A stretch of 64,000 nt of DNA from Jeotgalibaca sp052266715 (GCA_052266715.1 JBQPRB010000009.1); one strand, 5' to 3'; shown: positions 1 to 12,332, counted from the first letter of the stretch. Numbers and translations: made by a program. Notes: generated by a model not told the origin, from the sequence alone.

Positions 1-207
1 TGCGTGTCGGCTTAATGTGCATCCGTCAGGATGCCCTGCACGTTTGGTTCGTTCATTCTTTGTTCAGTTTTCAAAGGCCAATCCGTTATCACGTGTTACG
101 TGATGTTTCGTTCGTGACAACTTCTTAATATTATCACCTGCGCAACTCTTTGTCAACACTTTTTTAAAATTTATTTTTTCGTGTTTTCCATGAAGTGCTC
201 GCGGCAA
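1..207 (-). other. rRNA operon leader (5' end only)
   Basis: Read on the minus strand this stretch lies downstream of two tandem strong promoters and contains the TTTGAAAACTGAACAAA motif (about 61-79) that commonly precedes 16S rRNA in Firmicutes. A short hairpin with ATCACGT/ACGTGAT arms lies at about 89-106. No rRNA sequence is reached, so the 16S gene is inferred to start just beyond the left edge. Confidence 0.6.
128..156 (-). promoter_or_regulatory. rRNA promoter P2
   Basis: On the minus strand: -35 TTGACA (151-156), a 17-nt spacer, -10 TAATAT (128-133). It is the second of two near-consensus promoters pointing the same way with no protein gene after them, as is usual for rrn operons. 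Confidence 0.75.
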
Positions 208-214
208 CTTTTAT

Positions 215-243
215 ATAATAGCATCTACCTTATAAATGGTCAA
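215..243 (-). promoter_or_regulatory. rRNA promoter P1
   Basis: On the minus strand: -35 TTGACC (238-243), a 17-nt spacer, -10 TATTAT (215-220). With P2, 87 bp further on, it forms the tandem arrangement typical of ribosomal RNA operons. Confidence 0.75.
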
Positions 244-304
244 GAAATATTGATAGTTTTATATTGACTTATTTATTGTTATATCTTCTCATTATAATTA
301 AAAT

Positions 305-341
305 GCTCGGTGCCACATTCTAAAGGAATGCAACACCGAGC
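305..341 (-). terminator. Terminator after tRNA-Lys
   Basis: GCTCGGTG and CACCGAGC form a perfect 8-bp outer stem, and CATTC/GAATG an inner stem. On the minus strand a T-rich tract follows. It separates the tRNA transcript from the rRNA promoters. Confidence 0.75.
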
Positions 342-351
342 CCCTAGAAGA

Positions 352-424
352 TGGGACATGCAGGGCTCGAACCTGCGACCCACTGATTAAGAGTCAGTTG
401 CTCTGCCAACTGAGCTAATATCCC
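352..424 (-). tRNA. tRNA-Lys (anticodon CUU)
   Basis: The 73-nt sequence folds as a standard cloverleaf. The acceptor stem pairs GGGATAT with ATGTCCC (one G-U). The D-arm has AGCTCAGTTGG, the anticodon arm is ACTGA-CTCTTAA-TCAGT, and the T-arm has GGTTCGAGCC. The seven-base anticodon loop puts CTT at positions 34-36, so it reads AAG lysine codons. The discriminator base is A and CCA is not encoded, so it must be added after transcription. It lies alone between dnaB and the rRNA promoters. Confidence 0.93.
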
Positions 425-494
425 ATACGATTCTCTTTATTTGAGAACATAGATTATTTTACTCCTGCATTAACAAAAATGCAATAAAAGAAAC

Positions 495-537
495 AAAAAA
501 GAAGAATGAATTTCAAAAAAATTCATTCTTCTTTTTT
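495..537 (-). terminator. Terminator after dnaB
   Basis: A perfect 17-bp inverted repeat (495-511 and 521-537) ends in a run of six T on the minus strand. The far arm touches the dnaB stop codon. Confidence 0.8.
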
Positions 538-1904
538 TAAGCTGGCTCTGGGATATAGGACATCGAAGAAAACTTATTAAATTCCTTCTTGAATAGTAGC
601 TTAACTGTCCCACGAGCCCCACTACGGTTTTTTTCTATGATAACTTCTACTATATTATTCTCGAATTCAGATTCATCTTTCTCTTCTGATCCTTCACGCT
701 CATAGTAATCATCACGATATAAAAAAGCAACGATATCCGCATCTTGTTCAATAGAGCCTGATTCACGAATATCACTTAGAACGGGGCGCTTGTCTTGACG
801 CTGTTCAACACCACGTGAAAGTTGGGATAATGCAATAACAGGCACTTTCAATTCTTTGGCTAATTTTTTCAATTGACGCGAAATGTCTGAAACTTCTTGT
901 TGCCTACTTTCTCTATTATTACCTTCTATTAATTGAAGATAATCAATTACTATTAAGCCAAGTTGCCCTTGTTCTTGTTTCAATCGCCGCGCTTTAGCAC
1001 GTATTTCAGCAATCCGTATTCCTGGAGTATCATCTATAAACACTTTAGATTGCCCTAGCGTTGCCATTGCCATAATCAAGTTAGACCATTCTTCTTCCGA
1101 CATTTGTCCTGTACGCAAATGTCCTGCATCTATGTTTCCCTCAGCGCAAAGCATCCGGTTTACCAGTGATTCTGCACCCATTTCTAAACTGAAAATAGCA
1201 ACAACTTGGTCTGCTTTCGTGGCTACATTTTGGGCAATATTTAAAGCAAAAGCTGTTTTACCCACCGCAGGACGAGCAGCTAGAATGATTAGTTCTTCTG
1301 GTTGTAGTCCGGCCGTCATTTTATCTAAAGCGATATACCCGGTTGGTATACCAGTAACGTCTCCGGTTTGTTGAGACAGCAGTTCGATATTTTTTAATGA
1401 TTCATTAACGACATCAGAGATGCGAATGAATCCCGATCTGTTCCTTCGCTCCGATACCTGCAGAATACTCTGCTCTGCACTATCTAAAATGACTGCTAAC
1501 TGATCATTTTCGTCAAATCCTTGTTGTACGATTTCCGTTGCTGATCTAATCAGATTTCTCAAAATTGATTTTTCTTCGACTATTTTGGCATAGTATTCAA
1601 CGTTCGCTGCAGTAGGAACAAATGTGGCAATCTCACTAAGATAATCCAATCCTCCAACATTTTCCAATTGATCTTTACTTTCCAATTCATTTGTTACTGT
1701 AACTACGTCTATGGCTTCATTTCGATTAAACAAATTCATAACCGCATCAAATATAATTTGATGGTTTTTTCTGTAAAAATCTTTTGGTTCAAGGTATTCC
1801 AGAACATTTACTATTGTTTCAGGATCAAGAAAAATAGATCCAAGAACTGATTGCTCTGCTTCCATACTATGAGGTGGTGTGCGATCTCGGAATGTTTCTT
1901 CCAT
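537..1904 (-). CDS. dnaB: Replicative DNA helicase DnaB
   Basis: The hexameric helicase that unwinds DNA ahead of the replication fork. The 455-residue protein has the usual length. An N-terminal DnaB domain (from about residue 10, PPHSMEAEQSVLGS) precedes a RecA-like ATPase domain with Walker A ARPAVGKTAFA at about residue 210, Walker B LIVIDYLQL and the DnaB-family signature around LSQLSRGVEQR. No intein interrupts the P-loop. The ATG is preceded by AAGGATG on the minus strand. It is the last gene of the gdpP-rplI-dnaB cluster but has its own promoter after the rplI terminator. A LexA-like site sits next to that promoter. Confidence 0.97.
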   Translation of the reverse strand: MEETFRDRTPPHSMEAEQSVLGSIFLDPETIVNVLEYLEPKDFYRKNHQIIFDAVMNLFNRNEAIDVVTVTNELESKDQLENVGGLDYLSEIATFVPTAANVEYYAKIVEEKSILRNLIRSATEIVQQGFDENDQLAVILDSAEQSILQVSERRNRSGFIRISDVVNESLKNIELLSQQTGDVTGIPTGYIALDKMTAGLQPEELIILAARPAVGKTAFALNIAQNVATKADQVVAIFSLEMGAESLVNRMLCAEGNIDAGHLRTGQMSEEEWSNLIMAMATLGQSKVFIDDTPGIRIAEIRAKARRLKQEQGQLGLIVIDYLQLIEGNNRESRQQEVSDISRQLKKLAKELKVPVIALSQLSRGVEQRQDKRPVLSDIRESGSIEQDADIVAFLYRDDYYEREGSEEKDESEFENNIVEVIIEKNRSGARGTVKLLFKKEFNKFSSMSYIPEPA

Positions 1905-1961
1905 ATTATCTTCATCCTTCTTTGATTACTATTGATACTTTTTTCTATTTCCGGCTCCACT

Positions 1962-1991
1962 ATTGTACTTCAATTTCTCTTTGTTTACAAA
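1962..1991 (-). promoter_or_regulatory. dnaB promoter
   Basis: On the minus strand: TTGTAA (1986-1991), an 18-nt spacer, TACAAT (1962-1967), between the rplI terminator and dnaB. Confidence 0.5.
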
Positions 1992-2001
1992 CCAAAAACA
2001 A

Positions 2002-2015
2002 GAACGAACGTTCGC
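2002..2015. promoter_or_regulatory. Candidate LexA (SOS) box at dnaB promoter
   Basis: AGAACGAACGTTCG matches the Gram-positive LexA consensus CGAACRNRYGTTYG at 13 of 14 positions; only the first base differs. It lies 10 bp upstream of the dnaB -35. The Y-family polymerase promoter at 61 kb has a box of the same quality. Regulation of dnaB by LexA is inference. Confidence 0.4.
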
Positions 2016-2026
2016 TGTTAAAGTAA

Positions 2027-2058
2027 ATAAAAAAGCTGCTCAGGCAGCTTTTTTATTC
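2027..2058 (-). terminator. Terminator after rplI
   Basis: AATAAAAAAGCTGC and its complement GCAGCTTTTTTATT form a 14-bp stem with a TCAG loop, overlapping the rplI stop codon and running into T-rich sequence on the minus strand. Confidence 0.8.
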
Positions 2059-2505
2059 TTCCACTATGTGTACTGTTAATGTCGCAGTTACTTCAAGATG
2101 CAAACGGACATTCAACTTTGTAAACCCTAATGTACGGATTGGTTCTTTTAAATCAATTTTTCTTTTATCTAACTTAACTTTATATTGTTTATTAAGTTGT
2201 TCAGCAACTTGTTTACTTGTAACGGATCCGAAAAGACGTCCGTCTTCACCAGATTTAGCATTAATTTTTATTACTGTTTCATCTTTTTCCAGGAAAGCCT
2301 TTAACTCTCTAGCCTCATCAAGTTGCTCTTGTGCTTTTTTATCTTCAGCTTTTTTCTGACCTTTTAATGCGGATACGTTCGCATTAGTTGCCTCTTCTGC
2401 CATACCATTCTTAATCAAGAAGTTTTGTGCATAGCCATCAGCAACATTTTTTACCTCTCCCTTTTTACCCTTACCCTTTACATCTTGCAGAAATACTACT
2501 TTCAT
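2053..2505 (-). CDS. rplI: 50S ribosomal protein L9
   Basis: Binds 23S rRNA at the base of the L1 stalk. The 150-residue length fits the family. The N-terminal globular domain begins [18 protein letters not shown] and contains YAQNFLI, the L9 signature. A long charged helix follows (about residues 50-75) and then the C-terminal domain. The start codon overlaps the end of gdpP by four bases, so the two are translationally coupled. Confidence 0.97.
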   Translation of the reverse strand: MKVVFLQDVKGKGKKGEVKNVADGYAQNFLIKNGMAEEATNANVSALKGQKKAEDKKAQEQLDEARELKAFLEKDETVIKINAKSGEDGRLFGSVTSKQVAEQLNKQYKVKLDKRKIDLKEPIRTLGFTKLNVRLHLEVTATLTVHIVEE

Positions 2506-4526
2506 TTTGGTTCTCCTTTCGGTTCATCTTTATTAGTAATGACATGAACCAATTTTTCTTTAACTTCTAAAATGGTGCTATCACTAATTTGAGTTGCAGC
2601 ATTTGATAGGTGTCCGCCCCCACCTAATTTTTCCATAATTCTTTGGACATTTACTTGCCCCAGGCTTCTGGCACTGATTCCAATTCTACCATCCTTACGT
2701 TGCGAAATGACAAACGAAGCTTCAACATTTTCCATTGAAAGCATAGTGTCTGCTGTTTGAGCCGCGACCACTGTATCGTAAACTTTTCCGTCTTCTCCAT
2801 ATACAACCGCCATTCCAGGGCTAACAAATTCCATAGTTTCCAATAGATGACTTCTCAATAAGTAAGTATCTAAATCTTCTTTTAGTGCCTTCTGGATTAG
2901 AATGGTGTCTGCACCATTAGACTGAAGGTAGCTGGCAGCGTCAAAGGTTCTTGACCCCGTTCTCAAACTGAAATTCCGTGTATCTACTATAATACCGGCC
3001 AGCATTGCCGTTGCTTCGATTTTCTTGATTGTGTCAATATCATTCGTTTGGTATTCAAATAGCTCTGTAATCAATTCTGATGCTGAAGAAGCATACGGTT
3101 CAATATAGACAAGAACTGGATTTTTGGGGAATTCTTCTCCACGTCGATGATGATCAATAATCACTACCTTATTTGAAATAGCCATTAATTCTGGCGCAGG
3201 AACCATGCTTGGTTTATGAACATCTACCAATACAATTAATGAATCTTCAGTCACCATTTCTTTCGCTTTTTCAGAATCGATAAAATATTTGGATATATTT
3301 GTATCTTTATCAATCACATCCATCATACGAATCATGTCATTTGATAATTGTTCTGTTTCCATTATTATCCAGGCTTCTTTATTATTCATCTGAACAATTC
3401 GTCGAAGACCTAAACAAGATCCCAAAACATCCATGTCTGGATAGTTATGACCCATGACAAAAACTTTGTCGGAATTTATGATTAATTCTTCCAACGCTTG
3501 GCTAATCATCCTTGCACGAATGCGCGTTCGTTTTTCCATAGGGTTCGTTTTCCCGCCATAAAAACGGGCTTCTTCATCTCCACCTCGGACAACAACTTGA
3601 TCTCCACCACGAGCTAATGCTAAGTCAACATTAGTTTGTGCCAGCTGGGCAATATCTTTCCACTTCACCTGATTTGATGTTGACTGATGGGATATACCCA
3701 TACTTAGTGTAAGCGGAAAATTTTGTTTGGAAGTTCTTTCTCTAATTTGATCAACAATTTCAAATTTACTTGCTTTAAGTCTCTCGAGTGCTTTTTTTGT
3801 CATTAACATAATGAAGCGATCATCATCGACTCTTTTAAGATAGACATTATTGACATTAGCCCAATTTGTTAATTGGTTAGTTACATAATTGTTAACATTG
3901 GATTTTTTTCGATCATTCATGGATTGGACTGCTTCATCGTAATTATCAATAATGATGTTACCAAAAACAACTTTATCATTTTCATATTTTTCTTCTATGA
4001 TTGCGTATTCAGTAATATCCATTAAATAGAGAACGCCGATGTCATCCTGAATAATCATTTCAAAATAACGATCTCCCCACTTTATCTTCTTCATCTGGTC
4101 ACTGTTATACTCCAGTATCCACTTTGCTAGTTCTTCATCAACCTCATCAATTTTCCTACCCAAAATATCCTTCTTTTGAAAATAACGAATTAAATAGGGA
4201 TTGGTCCATTGAATTTCATGTTTTTCATTATAAAGAAGAATCCCTATAGGCATCTGTATCAGTGCCTCTTGTTCTCCTTTTTTGATTCTATAGGATAAAT
4301 CAGACACATATTTATTCGTTTCCTCTATCAGATAATCAGTAGAATAGTATAACAACCAGGCCGTTGTAATTACCAATAGCGTAATTGCTATACCTATTTT
4401 CCAATCAGCTAAAAAAGTTAAAACGATTAACAGTACCAATGAAATCAAAATGATTGTTGATGGGGTTTTTATTCTCTCTTCCCGCAAAAAGGCAGGGAGG
4501 TTAGCAATCTTTTCCCTTATTTTCAT
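2502..4526 (-). CDS. gdpP: Cyclic-di-AMP phosphodiesterase GdpP
   Basis: Membrane-anchored enzyme that hydrolyses c-di-AMP to pApA and so affects cell-wall and osmotic homeostasis. The 674-residue protein has two N-terminal membrane segments (about residues 22-65), a PAS-like sensor domain, a degenerate GGDEF domain (about 175-310) and a C-terminal DHH/DHHA1 phosphoesterase. Catalytic motifs are visible: [25 protein letters not shown] and, near the end, [12 protein letters not shown]. Domain order and length match B. subtilis GdpP/YybT. It is followed by rplI with a four-base overlap. Upstream is the unusual parS/DnaA-box spacer. Confidence 0.96.
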   Translation of the reverse strand: MKIREKIANLPAFLREERIKTPSTIILISLVLLIVLTFLADWKIGIAITLLVITTAWLLYYSTDYLIEETNKYVSDLSYRIKKGEQEALIQMPIGILLYNEKHEIQWTNPYLIRYFQKKDILGRKIDEVDEELAKWILEYNSDQMKKIKWGDRYFEMIIQDDIGVLYLMDITEYAIIEEKYENDKVVFGNIIIDNYDEAVQSMNDRKKSNVNNYVTNQLTNWANVNNVYLKRVDDDRFIMLMTKKALERLKASKFEIVDQIRERTSKQNFPLTLSMGISHQSTSNQVKWKDIAQLAQTNVDLALARGGDQVVVRGGDEEARFYGGKTNPMEKRTRIRARMISQALEELIINSDKVFVMGHNYPDMDVLGSCLGLRRIVQMNNKEAWIIMETEQLSNDMIRMMDVIDKDTNISKYFIDSEKAKEMVTEDSLIVLVDVHKPSMVPAPELMAISNKVVIIDHHRRGEEFPKNPVLVYIEPYASSASELITELFEYQTNDIDTIKKIEATAMLAGIIVDTRNFSLRTGSRTFDAASYLQSNGADTILIQKALKEDLDTYLLRSHLLETMEFVSPGMAVVYGEDGKVYDTVVAAQTADTMLSMENVEASFVISQRKDGRIGISARSLGQVNVQRIMEKLGGGGHLSNAATQISDSTILEVKEKLVHVITNKDEPKGEPK

Positions 4527-4615
4527 TGTTACTCCTCTTCTATTTATAGTTGGGTTTAGTGTATTTATTTTAACATAAGGTCGTTTTTATAGCCACAATT
4601 GGAAAATGGCATCAA

Positions 4616-4631
4616 CGTTCCACGTGGAACA
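4616..4631. promoter_or_regulatory. parS-like ParB-binding site 1
   Basis: CGTTCCACGTGGAACA differs from the palindromic parS consensus TGTTNCACGTGNAACA only at the first base. It is the leftmost of three sites within about 100 bp upstream of gdpP. Confidence 0.75.
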
Positions 4632-4664
4632 TTATCTTGCCTTTACCAGTGGCAGCTTCACTAT

Positions 4665-4680
4665 TGTTTCACGTGAAACT
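4665..4680. promoter_or_regulatory. parS-like ParB-binding site 2
   Basis: TGTTTCACGTGAAACT has the full core GTTTCACGTGAAAC; only the last base departs from the consensus. Confidence 0.8.
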
Positions 4681-4688
4681 TTTCATGC

Positions 4689-4730
4689 TTTTTTACTAAT
4701 ATGTTTCACATGAAACATATTAGTAAAAAA
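4689..4730. promoter_or_regulatory. parS-like site 3 inside a 42-bp palindrome
   Basis: TGTTTCACATGAAACA (4702-4717) has one change in the parS core (CATG for CGTG). It is the centre of a perfect inverted repeat with 20-bp arms and a two-base loop (CA). The arms begin with TTTTTT and end with AAAAAA, so the element also looks like a bidirectional intrinsic terminator. Which role it serves cannot be told from sequence. Confidence 0.65.
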
Positions 4731-4831
4731 ACCGTTGCTTATACTTATTCTATAATTTTTAGTCTACATACTTTTATAATAAATATGCTTGTTGATTACT
4801 CTATTAATTTTATATTTAAAAAGCTTCATGT

Positions 4832-5016
4832 TGTTGATAACTTTTAATTGTTATCCCCAAAAAAAGTTATCCAAGCTGTGCATAACTTTTTTTGGGGATG
4901 TTCATCTCCCTTACATACCAAGGTTATTTAAAGTTTATTCACATGTGGATAACAAAAAGAAATATTGATTCAATTATCTTTTGCATATGTGTATAACTTT
5001 TGACGCTTGTGGAAAA
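4832..5016. promoter_or_regulatory. DnaA-box cluster outside oriC
   Basis: Seven sites within one mismatch of TTATCCACA lie in 185 bp: 4832-4840 (TGTTGATAA), 4851-4859 (TTATCCCCA), 4877-4885 (TGTGCATAA), 4935-4943 (TTATTCACA), 4944-4952 (TGTGGATAA, perfect), 4988-4996 (TGTGTATAA) and 5008-5016 (TGTGGAAAA). Two abut head to head as an 18-bp palindrome. An 18-bp inverted repeat (4853-4870 and 4882-4899) with a cytosine/adenine-rich arm overlaps the left part. With the parS cluster this accounts for the 600-bp gene-free gap between gdpP and rpsR. Function is unknown; a secondary DnaA-binding locus is the natural reading. Confidence 0.65.
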
Positions 5017-5082
5017 CATTTTTTTGCAATTTTATCCCTGTATAAAAATTCCAGCAGATATGTATAGTCTAAAATACAATAA

Positions 5083-5118
5083 AAGACCCCAGATTATCAT
5101 GTGATAATCTGGGGTCTT
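5083..5118 (-). terminator. Terminator after rpsR
   Basis: A perfect 17-bp inverted repeat with AAGACCCC/GGGGTCTT ends and a two-base loop, just past the rpsR stop codon. This is the end of the rpsF-ssb-rpsR transcript. Confidence 0.85.
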
Positions 5119-5131
5119 GATTTTAGAGTTA

Positions 5132-5377
5132 TTATTCTGCAACAGTGAAAGGCATCAAAGCAATAATACGAGCACGTTTGATTGAAACAGTCAACGTTCT
5201 TTGATGTTTAGCACATGTACCAGTTACGCGACGAGGTAAAATTTTACCTTTTTCGGATACGTAACGTTTCATAAGATCAGTATCTTTGTAATCTACATGA
5301 TCAATGTGATTTGCGCAGAAGTGGCATACTTTTTTACGCTTACGTCCGCGACGGGCACCACCACGTTGTTGAGCCAT
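5132..5377 (-). CDS. rpsR: 30S ribosomal protein S18
   Basis: Small-subunit protein that binds 16S rRNA as a heterodimer with S6. The start chosen is the ATG at 5377 ([12 protein letters not shown]), because GGAGGAAATAAC lies directly before it; a longer frame exists but would put the ribosome-binding site inside the gene. The 81 residues include the S18 signature with KVCHFC and the basic C-terminal part [14 protein letters not shown]. Four Cys are present near CxxC spacing. It is third in rpsF-ssb-rpsR. Confidence 0.96.
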   Translation of the reverse strand: MAQQRGGARRGRKRKKVCHFCANHIDHVDYKDTDLMKRYVSEKGKILPRRVTGTCAKHQRTLTVSIKRARIIALMPFTVAE

Positions 5378-5417
5378 GTTATTTCCTCCTTTTTTACGAT
5401 CCAATTAGTTCAAGATA

Positions 5418-5948
5418 TTAGAATGGCAAGTCGTCATCAGAGATGTCGATTGACTGTCCGCTTGACAGGAATGGATCTTCATTCGAATTATAGTCATTAA
5501 AGTTGTTTGGTTGATTATTTTGGTTCGATTGGTAAGACGATTGATTATTATTTTGATTGTATTGATTTGAATTGTTATGGGAAGCAGGGCTAGAAGAATC
5601 ATTTCCTTTTGGCCTTTGCTCTGTAACATTTCTCGATTCAAGTAGGGTAAAGTTTTCTGCAACAACTTCCGTAACATAAACACGTTGGCCTTGTTGGTTT
5701 TCATAGTTACGTGTTTGAATACGTCCTTGAATTCCTACTAATGAGCCTTTTCTAGTAAAGTTAGCAAAGTTTTCTGCAGCTTTTCGCCACATAACACAAT
5801 TAATAAAATCCGTTTCACGTTCACCAGATTGGCTTTTGAACTGACGGTCCACTGCAATAGAGAATGAACCTATAGCTGTACCATTTGATGTATAACGTAA
5901 ATCGACATCTTTGGTTAATCTACCTGTTAGAACAACATTATTAATCAT
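5418..5948 (-). CDS. ssb: Single-stranded DNA-binding protein
   Basis: Coats single-stranded DNA in replication and repair. The OB-fold domain covers about residues 1-110 (MINNVVLTGRLTKDVDLRYT...FINCVMWRKAAENFA). It is followed by a long Asn/Gln/Ser-rich linker and the acidic tip DISDDDLPF that recruits partner proteins. The 176-residue length is normal. The spacer to rpsF contains a parS-like site. Confidence 0.97.
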   Translation of the reverse strand: MINNVVLTGRLTKDVDLRYTSNGTAIGSFSIAVDRQFKSQSGERETDFINCVMWRKAAENFANFTRKGSLVGIQGRIQTRNYENQQGQRVYVTEVVAENFTLLESRNVTEQRPKGNDSSSPASHNNSNQYNQNNNQSSYQSNQNNQPNNFNDYNSNEDPFLSSGQSIDISDDDLPF

Positions 5949-5971
5949 CTTTTCTTACATCCCCCTTAAAA

Positions 5972-5987
5972 TGTTTCACATGGAACA
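5972..5987. promoter_or_regulatory. parS-like ParB-binding site 4
   Basis: TGTTTCACATGGAACA matches the parS consensus except for one core base. It is centred in a longer imperfect palindrome (AAAATGTT...AACATTTT) in the rpsF-ssb spacer, 1.3 kb from the three upstream of gdpP. Confidence 0.6.
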
Positions 5988-5989
5988 TT

Positions 5990-6280
5990 TTATGCTTCTT
6001 GTTTGATGATGATATGACGAAGAATATCGTTATTGATCTTAGCTAGACGGTCAAATTCTTGAATCGCTGTAGCTTCAGAAGTTTCGATTGTAGCGATATG
6101 GTAGATACCTTCGCGGAAATCGTTAATTTCGTAAGCTAAACGACGTTTTGACCAGTCTTTTGATTCAATAATTGTAGCGCCATTATCAGTTAGGATTGTG
6201 TCGAAGCGTTTAACCAATTCAGCTTTATCTGCTTCATCGATGTTCGGACGGATAATGTAGTTAATTTCGTATTGAGTCAT
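5990..6280 (-). CDS. rpsF: 30S ribosomal protein S6
   Basis: Partner of S18 in the platform of the small subunit. The 96 residues begin [16 protein letters not shown], the S6 start, and include [16 protein letters not shown]. The start follows AAGGAGGTGACAGTACA. It is first in the rpsF-ssb-rpsR operon. The leader between promoter and gene contains two hairpins (GAGTATT/AATACTC and GCTCTTGCAC/GTGAGAGC) that could serve autoregulation, but I see no clear S6:S18 signature. Confidence 0.96.
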   Translation of the reverse strand: MTQYEINYIIRPNIDEADKAELVKRFDTILTDNGATIIESKDWSKRRLAYEINDFREGIYHIATIETSEATAIQEFDRLAKINNDILRHIIIKQEA

Positions 6281-6364
6281 TGTACTGTCACCTCCTTATG
6301 GACTTTGGCTCTCACTTTGTGCAAGAGCAAGGAGAGTATTCTTTTGAAATACTCACGTTTAAAT

Positions 6365-6393
6365 ATTTTACCACAAGCCATCTAAAGTTGCAA
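6365..6393 (-). promoter_or_regulatory. rpsF operon promoter
   Basis: On the minus strand: TTGCAA (6388-6393), a 17-nt spacer, TAAAAT (6365-6370), about 85 bp before rpsF. Confidence 0.65.
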
Positions 6394-6406
6394 GAAAATA
6401 ATTAAA

Positions 6407-6433
6407 CCCCCAGAAATAAATTTCTTCCGGGGG
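6407..6433 (-). terminator. Terminator after gyrA
   Basis: CCCCC-AGAAAT pairs with ATTTCT...GGGGG with a small bulge, directly after the gyrA stop codon on the minus strand. Confidence 0.7.
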
Positions 6434-6441
6434 CTTTTAGA

Positions 6442-9000
6442 CTATTCTTCTTCTGATTCCTCAAAAATCTCCTCTGCAAATTGTTGCATATCGGATTTGA
6501 TTTCCTCATCAGATTTTCTTACGTGTGCTACTTCTAATTCATCAATCAATTCTTCCTCTTCAGGCTCTACTACAGCCATCGTTGAAACTTTAGATTCATC
6601 ATCCAAGCGCATTAAACGTACACCTAATGTCGCTCTACCTGTTTGTGAAACATCTTTAGCATGGAAACGAATCATTACACCTTTATTGGTGATAATCATG
6701 ATATCGTCTTCTTCCTTAACAGTTCTTAAACCTACCAGGTTACCGTTTTTCTCAGTAATATTGGCTGTCTTGATTCCTTTACCACCACGACCTTTAATGG
6801 CGTACTCATCAATATTGGTACGTTTTCCATATCCTTTTTCAGTAATGACAAGAACTGTTGTGTCTTCTTCAAGAATATCCATTCCTACAATGAAGTCATT
6901 TTCTCGTAACCTTGCCCCACGAACTCCTGTGGCAGTACGACCCATGGTCCGAACATCATTTTCATTGAAGCTGACGGAGTAACCGAAGTGTGTACCTAAA
7001 ATAATGTTTTTATTGCCATCAGTTAAAACGACCTTGATTAATTCATCGCCTTCATTCAGATTAATAGCACGCAAACCACTTTGGCGTATATTAGTGAATT
7101 CAGGAGTTGCTGTCCGTTTAACAGTACCTTGTTTGGTTACGAAGAATAAATGTTCTCCTTCAACCGGTTTATTACCGGATAGGTTGATAATAGTTTGAAT
7201 TTTTTCACCTGCATCAAGGTTCAATAAGTTAATAATCGGTAGTCCTTTAGCGGTACGGCCGTATTCCGGAATTTCATAACCTTTTGTTTTGTATACCTTG
7301 CCTTGATTTGAGAAGTAGAGAAGGGTGTCATGTGTAGAAGTGGTTAATAATGTCTCAATGAAATCATCATTATGAACACCCATACCTTGAACGCCCCGAC
7401 CACCACGTCTTTGCGCACGGAATTCACTATTTGCCATGCGTTTAATATAGCCGTTGTATGTCAAACTGACGATGACTTCTTCTTCGTCAATCAAATCTTC
7501 ATCGTCCAGAGATAACACTTCTCCGACCATCAACTCAGTACGACGATCATCCCCGAAACGTTCCTGGATTTCCAATAGTTCATCGTAGATAATTTGGAAA
7601 ATACGTTGTTCGCTGGCCAAAATATCGGCTAAGTCAGCAATAAGTGCTTGTAGATCATTGTACTCACCTTCAATTTTGTCGCGTTCCAAGCCTGTCAAAC
7701 GAACCATACGCATATCTAAAATAGCTTGTGCTTGTTTATCTGATAGACCGTAGTCATCTATAAATTTTTGTTTCGCGACATCTCCACTTGGAGAGCTTCT
7801 CAAAATATTAACGATTTCGTCAATATGATCCAGCGCAATTCTTAAACCTTCTAGAATATGCGCACGTGCTTCCGCTTTTTTCTTGTCATAACTCGTACGA
7901 CGACGCAATACTTCTTTTTGATGTTCCAGGTAATGTGACAAAATGCTCTTTAGGCCTAATGTTTCTGGAATACCATTAACAATCGCAAGCATATTGAAAC
8001 CGAATGAAGATTGTAGCGGCGTCAGTTTATATAAATTATTTAAAATAACTGAGGCACTAACATCTTTACGGACATCGATGACGATACGCATACCATCACG
8101 GTCTGATTCATCCGCCAAATCAGTAATACCTTCAATTCTTTTATCACGTGCCAATTCAGCAATACGCTCAACCAACTTGGCTTTGTTTACAACATAGGGT
8201 AATTCTGTAATCAAAATACGTTCTTTACCATTTTTCAATGTCTCAATTTCGACGCGTCCGCGTACAATAATGGAGCCACGACCCGTTTCATATGCTTTAC
8301 GGATACCGGATTTCCCAATAACAATCCCACCCGTTGGGAAGTCAGGACCAGGTAAAACGTCCATCAAATCTGCCGTTGTAGCATCGGGATTATTCATTAA
8401 TACATGAAGAGCTGAAATAACTTCTGTTAAGTTATGAGGTGGGATATTCGTTGCCATCCCAACAGCGATACCAGAAGCTCCGTTAACAAGAAGGTTAGGG
8501 AAGCGTGCTGGTAAAACATCTGGCTCACGTTCACTACCATCGTAGTTGTCATGAAAATCAATCGTATCTTTGTTAATATCACGTAATAACTCTAATGCGA
8601 TTTTAGACATTCTTGCTTCAGTATAACGCATGGCAGCTGCACCGTCGCCATCGATTGATCCAAAGTTTCCGTGACCATCTACAAGCATATAACGGTAACT
8701 AAAATCTTGTGCCATTCGCACCATGGATTCATAAATTGCACTATCGCCGTGAGGGTGATATTTACCCATTACGTCCCCAACGATACGGGCTGATTTTTTA
8801 TGGGACTTGTCAGGAGTAATTCCCAATTCATTCATACCATACAAAATTCGGCGATGTACCGGTTTTAACCCATCACGAACATCCGGAAGGGCACGCGAAA
8901 CGATAACACTCATCGCGTATTCTAGGAACGATTTTCGCATTTCTTTGCTGAGATCACGGACTTCCATGCCAGCATCTAATTCTTTATTTTCTCCGTCCAT
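6442..9000 (-). CDS. gyrA: DNA gyrase subunit A
   Basis: Breaks and rejoins DNA in the A2B2 gyrase that introduces negative supercoils. The 852-residue protein has the winged-helix and tower domains, the catalytic Tyr in [12 protein letters not shown], the quinolone-region sequence [12 protein letters not shown] (Ser and Glu at the positions where resistance changes occur, so apparently wild type) and the GyrA box QRRGGRG starting the C-terminal pinwheel. The C-terminus is acidic. It lies 20 bp after gyrB with which it is presumably cotranscribed. Confidence 0.97.
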   Translation of the reverse strand: MDGENKELDAGMEVRDLSKEMRKSFLEYAMSVIVSRALPDVRDGLKPVHRRILYGMNELGITPDKSHKKSARIVGDVMGKYHPHGDSAIYESMVRMAQDFSYRYMLVDGHGNFGSIDGDGAAAMRYTEARMSKIALELLRDINKDTIDFHDNYDGSEREPDVLPARFPNLLVNGASGIAVGMATNIPPHNLTEVISALHVLMNNPDATTADLMDVLPGPDFPTGGIVIGKSGIRKAYETGRGSIIVRGRVEIETLKNGKERILITELPYVVNKAKLVERIAELARDKRIEGITDLADESDRDGMRIVIDVRKDVSASVILNNLYKLTPLQSSFGFNMLAIVNGIPETLGLKSILSHYLEHQKEVLRRRTSYDKKKAEARAHILEGLRIALDHIDEIVNILRSSPSGDVAKQKFIDDYGLSDKQAQAILDMRMVRLTGLERDKIEGEYNDLQALIADLADILASEQRIFQIIYDELLEIQERFGDDRRTELMVGEVLSLDDEDLIDEEEVIVSLTYNGYIKRMANSEFRAQRRGGRGVQGMGVHNDDFIETLLTTSTHDTLLYFSNQGKVYKTKGYEIPEYGRTAKGLPIINLLNLDAGEKIQTIINLSGNKPVEGEHLFFVTKQGTVKRTATPEFTNIRQSGLRAINLNEGDELIKVVLTDGNKNIILGTHFGYSVSFNENDVRTMGRTATGVRGARLRENDFIVGMDILEEDTTVLVITEKGYGKRTNIDEYAIKGRGGKGIKTANITEKNGNLVGLRTVKEEDDIMIITNKGVMIRFHAKDVSQTGRATLGVRLMRLDDESKVSTMAVVEPEEEELIDELEVAHVRKSDEEIKSDMQQFAEEIFEESEEE

Positions 9001-9020
9001 TTACTTGATGACCATCCTTC

Positions 9021-12080
<3,060 letters not shown>

Positions 12081-12084
<4 letters not shown>

Positions 12085-12332
12085 GGTGAAGATTCATCAA
12101 CGGTTTCATTGCTTTGAATAAAAAATTTACCTTCGTTAGGTAATTCAACCATCATGCCCGGATATAGTTTCCGTCCCCGACGATTTTCTTTTTCATTATC
12201 TACAAAAACAACGTATTCAGATAAATACCATTTTGCCATTCCACCGCTGGAAATAACGTCTATGTGTTTAAGTAATTGTCCCAGTGTAATGAAATCTTCA
12301 TCAATATAAACAATATTTTTCAAGATTTTCAC
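12081..12332 (-). CDS. yaaA: S4-domain RNA-binding protein YaaA
   Basis: An 83-residue S4-like protein found between dnaN and recF in Firmicutes and reported in ribosome-associated roles in B. subtilis. FITLGQLLKHIDVISSGGMAKWYL carries the S4 RNA-binding pattern, followed by RRGRKLYPGMMVEL. It is translationally coupled to recF. The molecular function is not established by this sequence. Confidence 0.88.

Noticed and set aside
89..106. parS site in the rRNA leader (ATCACGTGTTACGTGAT region)
   Set aside because: It contains CACGTG but not the GTTN/NAAC flanks; it is better explained as a leader hairpin.
4832..5016. Primary replication origin at the gdpP-rpsR spacer
   Set aside because: Coding strands switch at dnaA-rpmH, and the DnaA-trio element and largest box set flank dnaA, so oriC is placed there.
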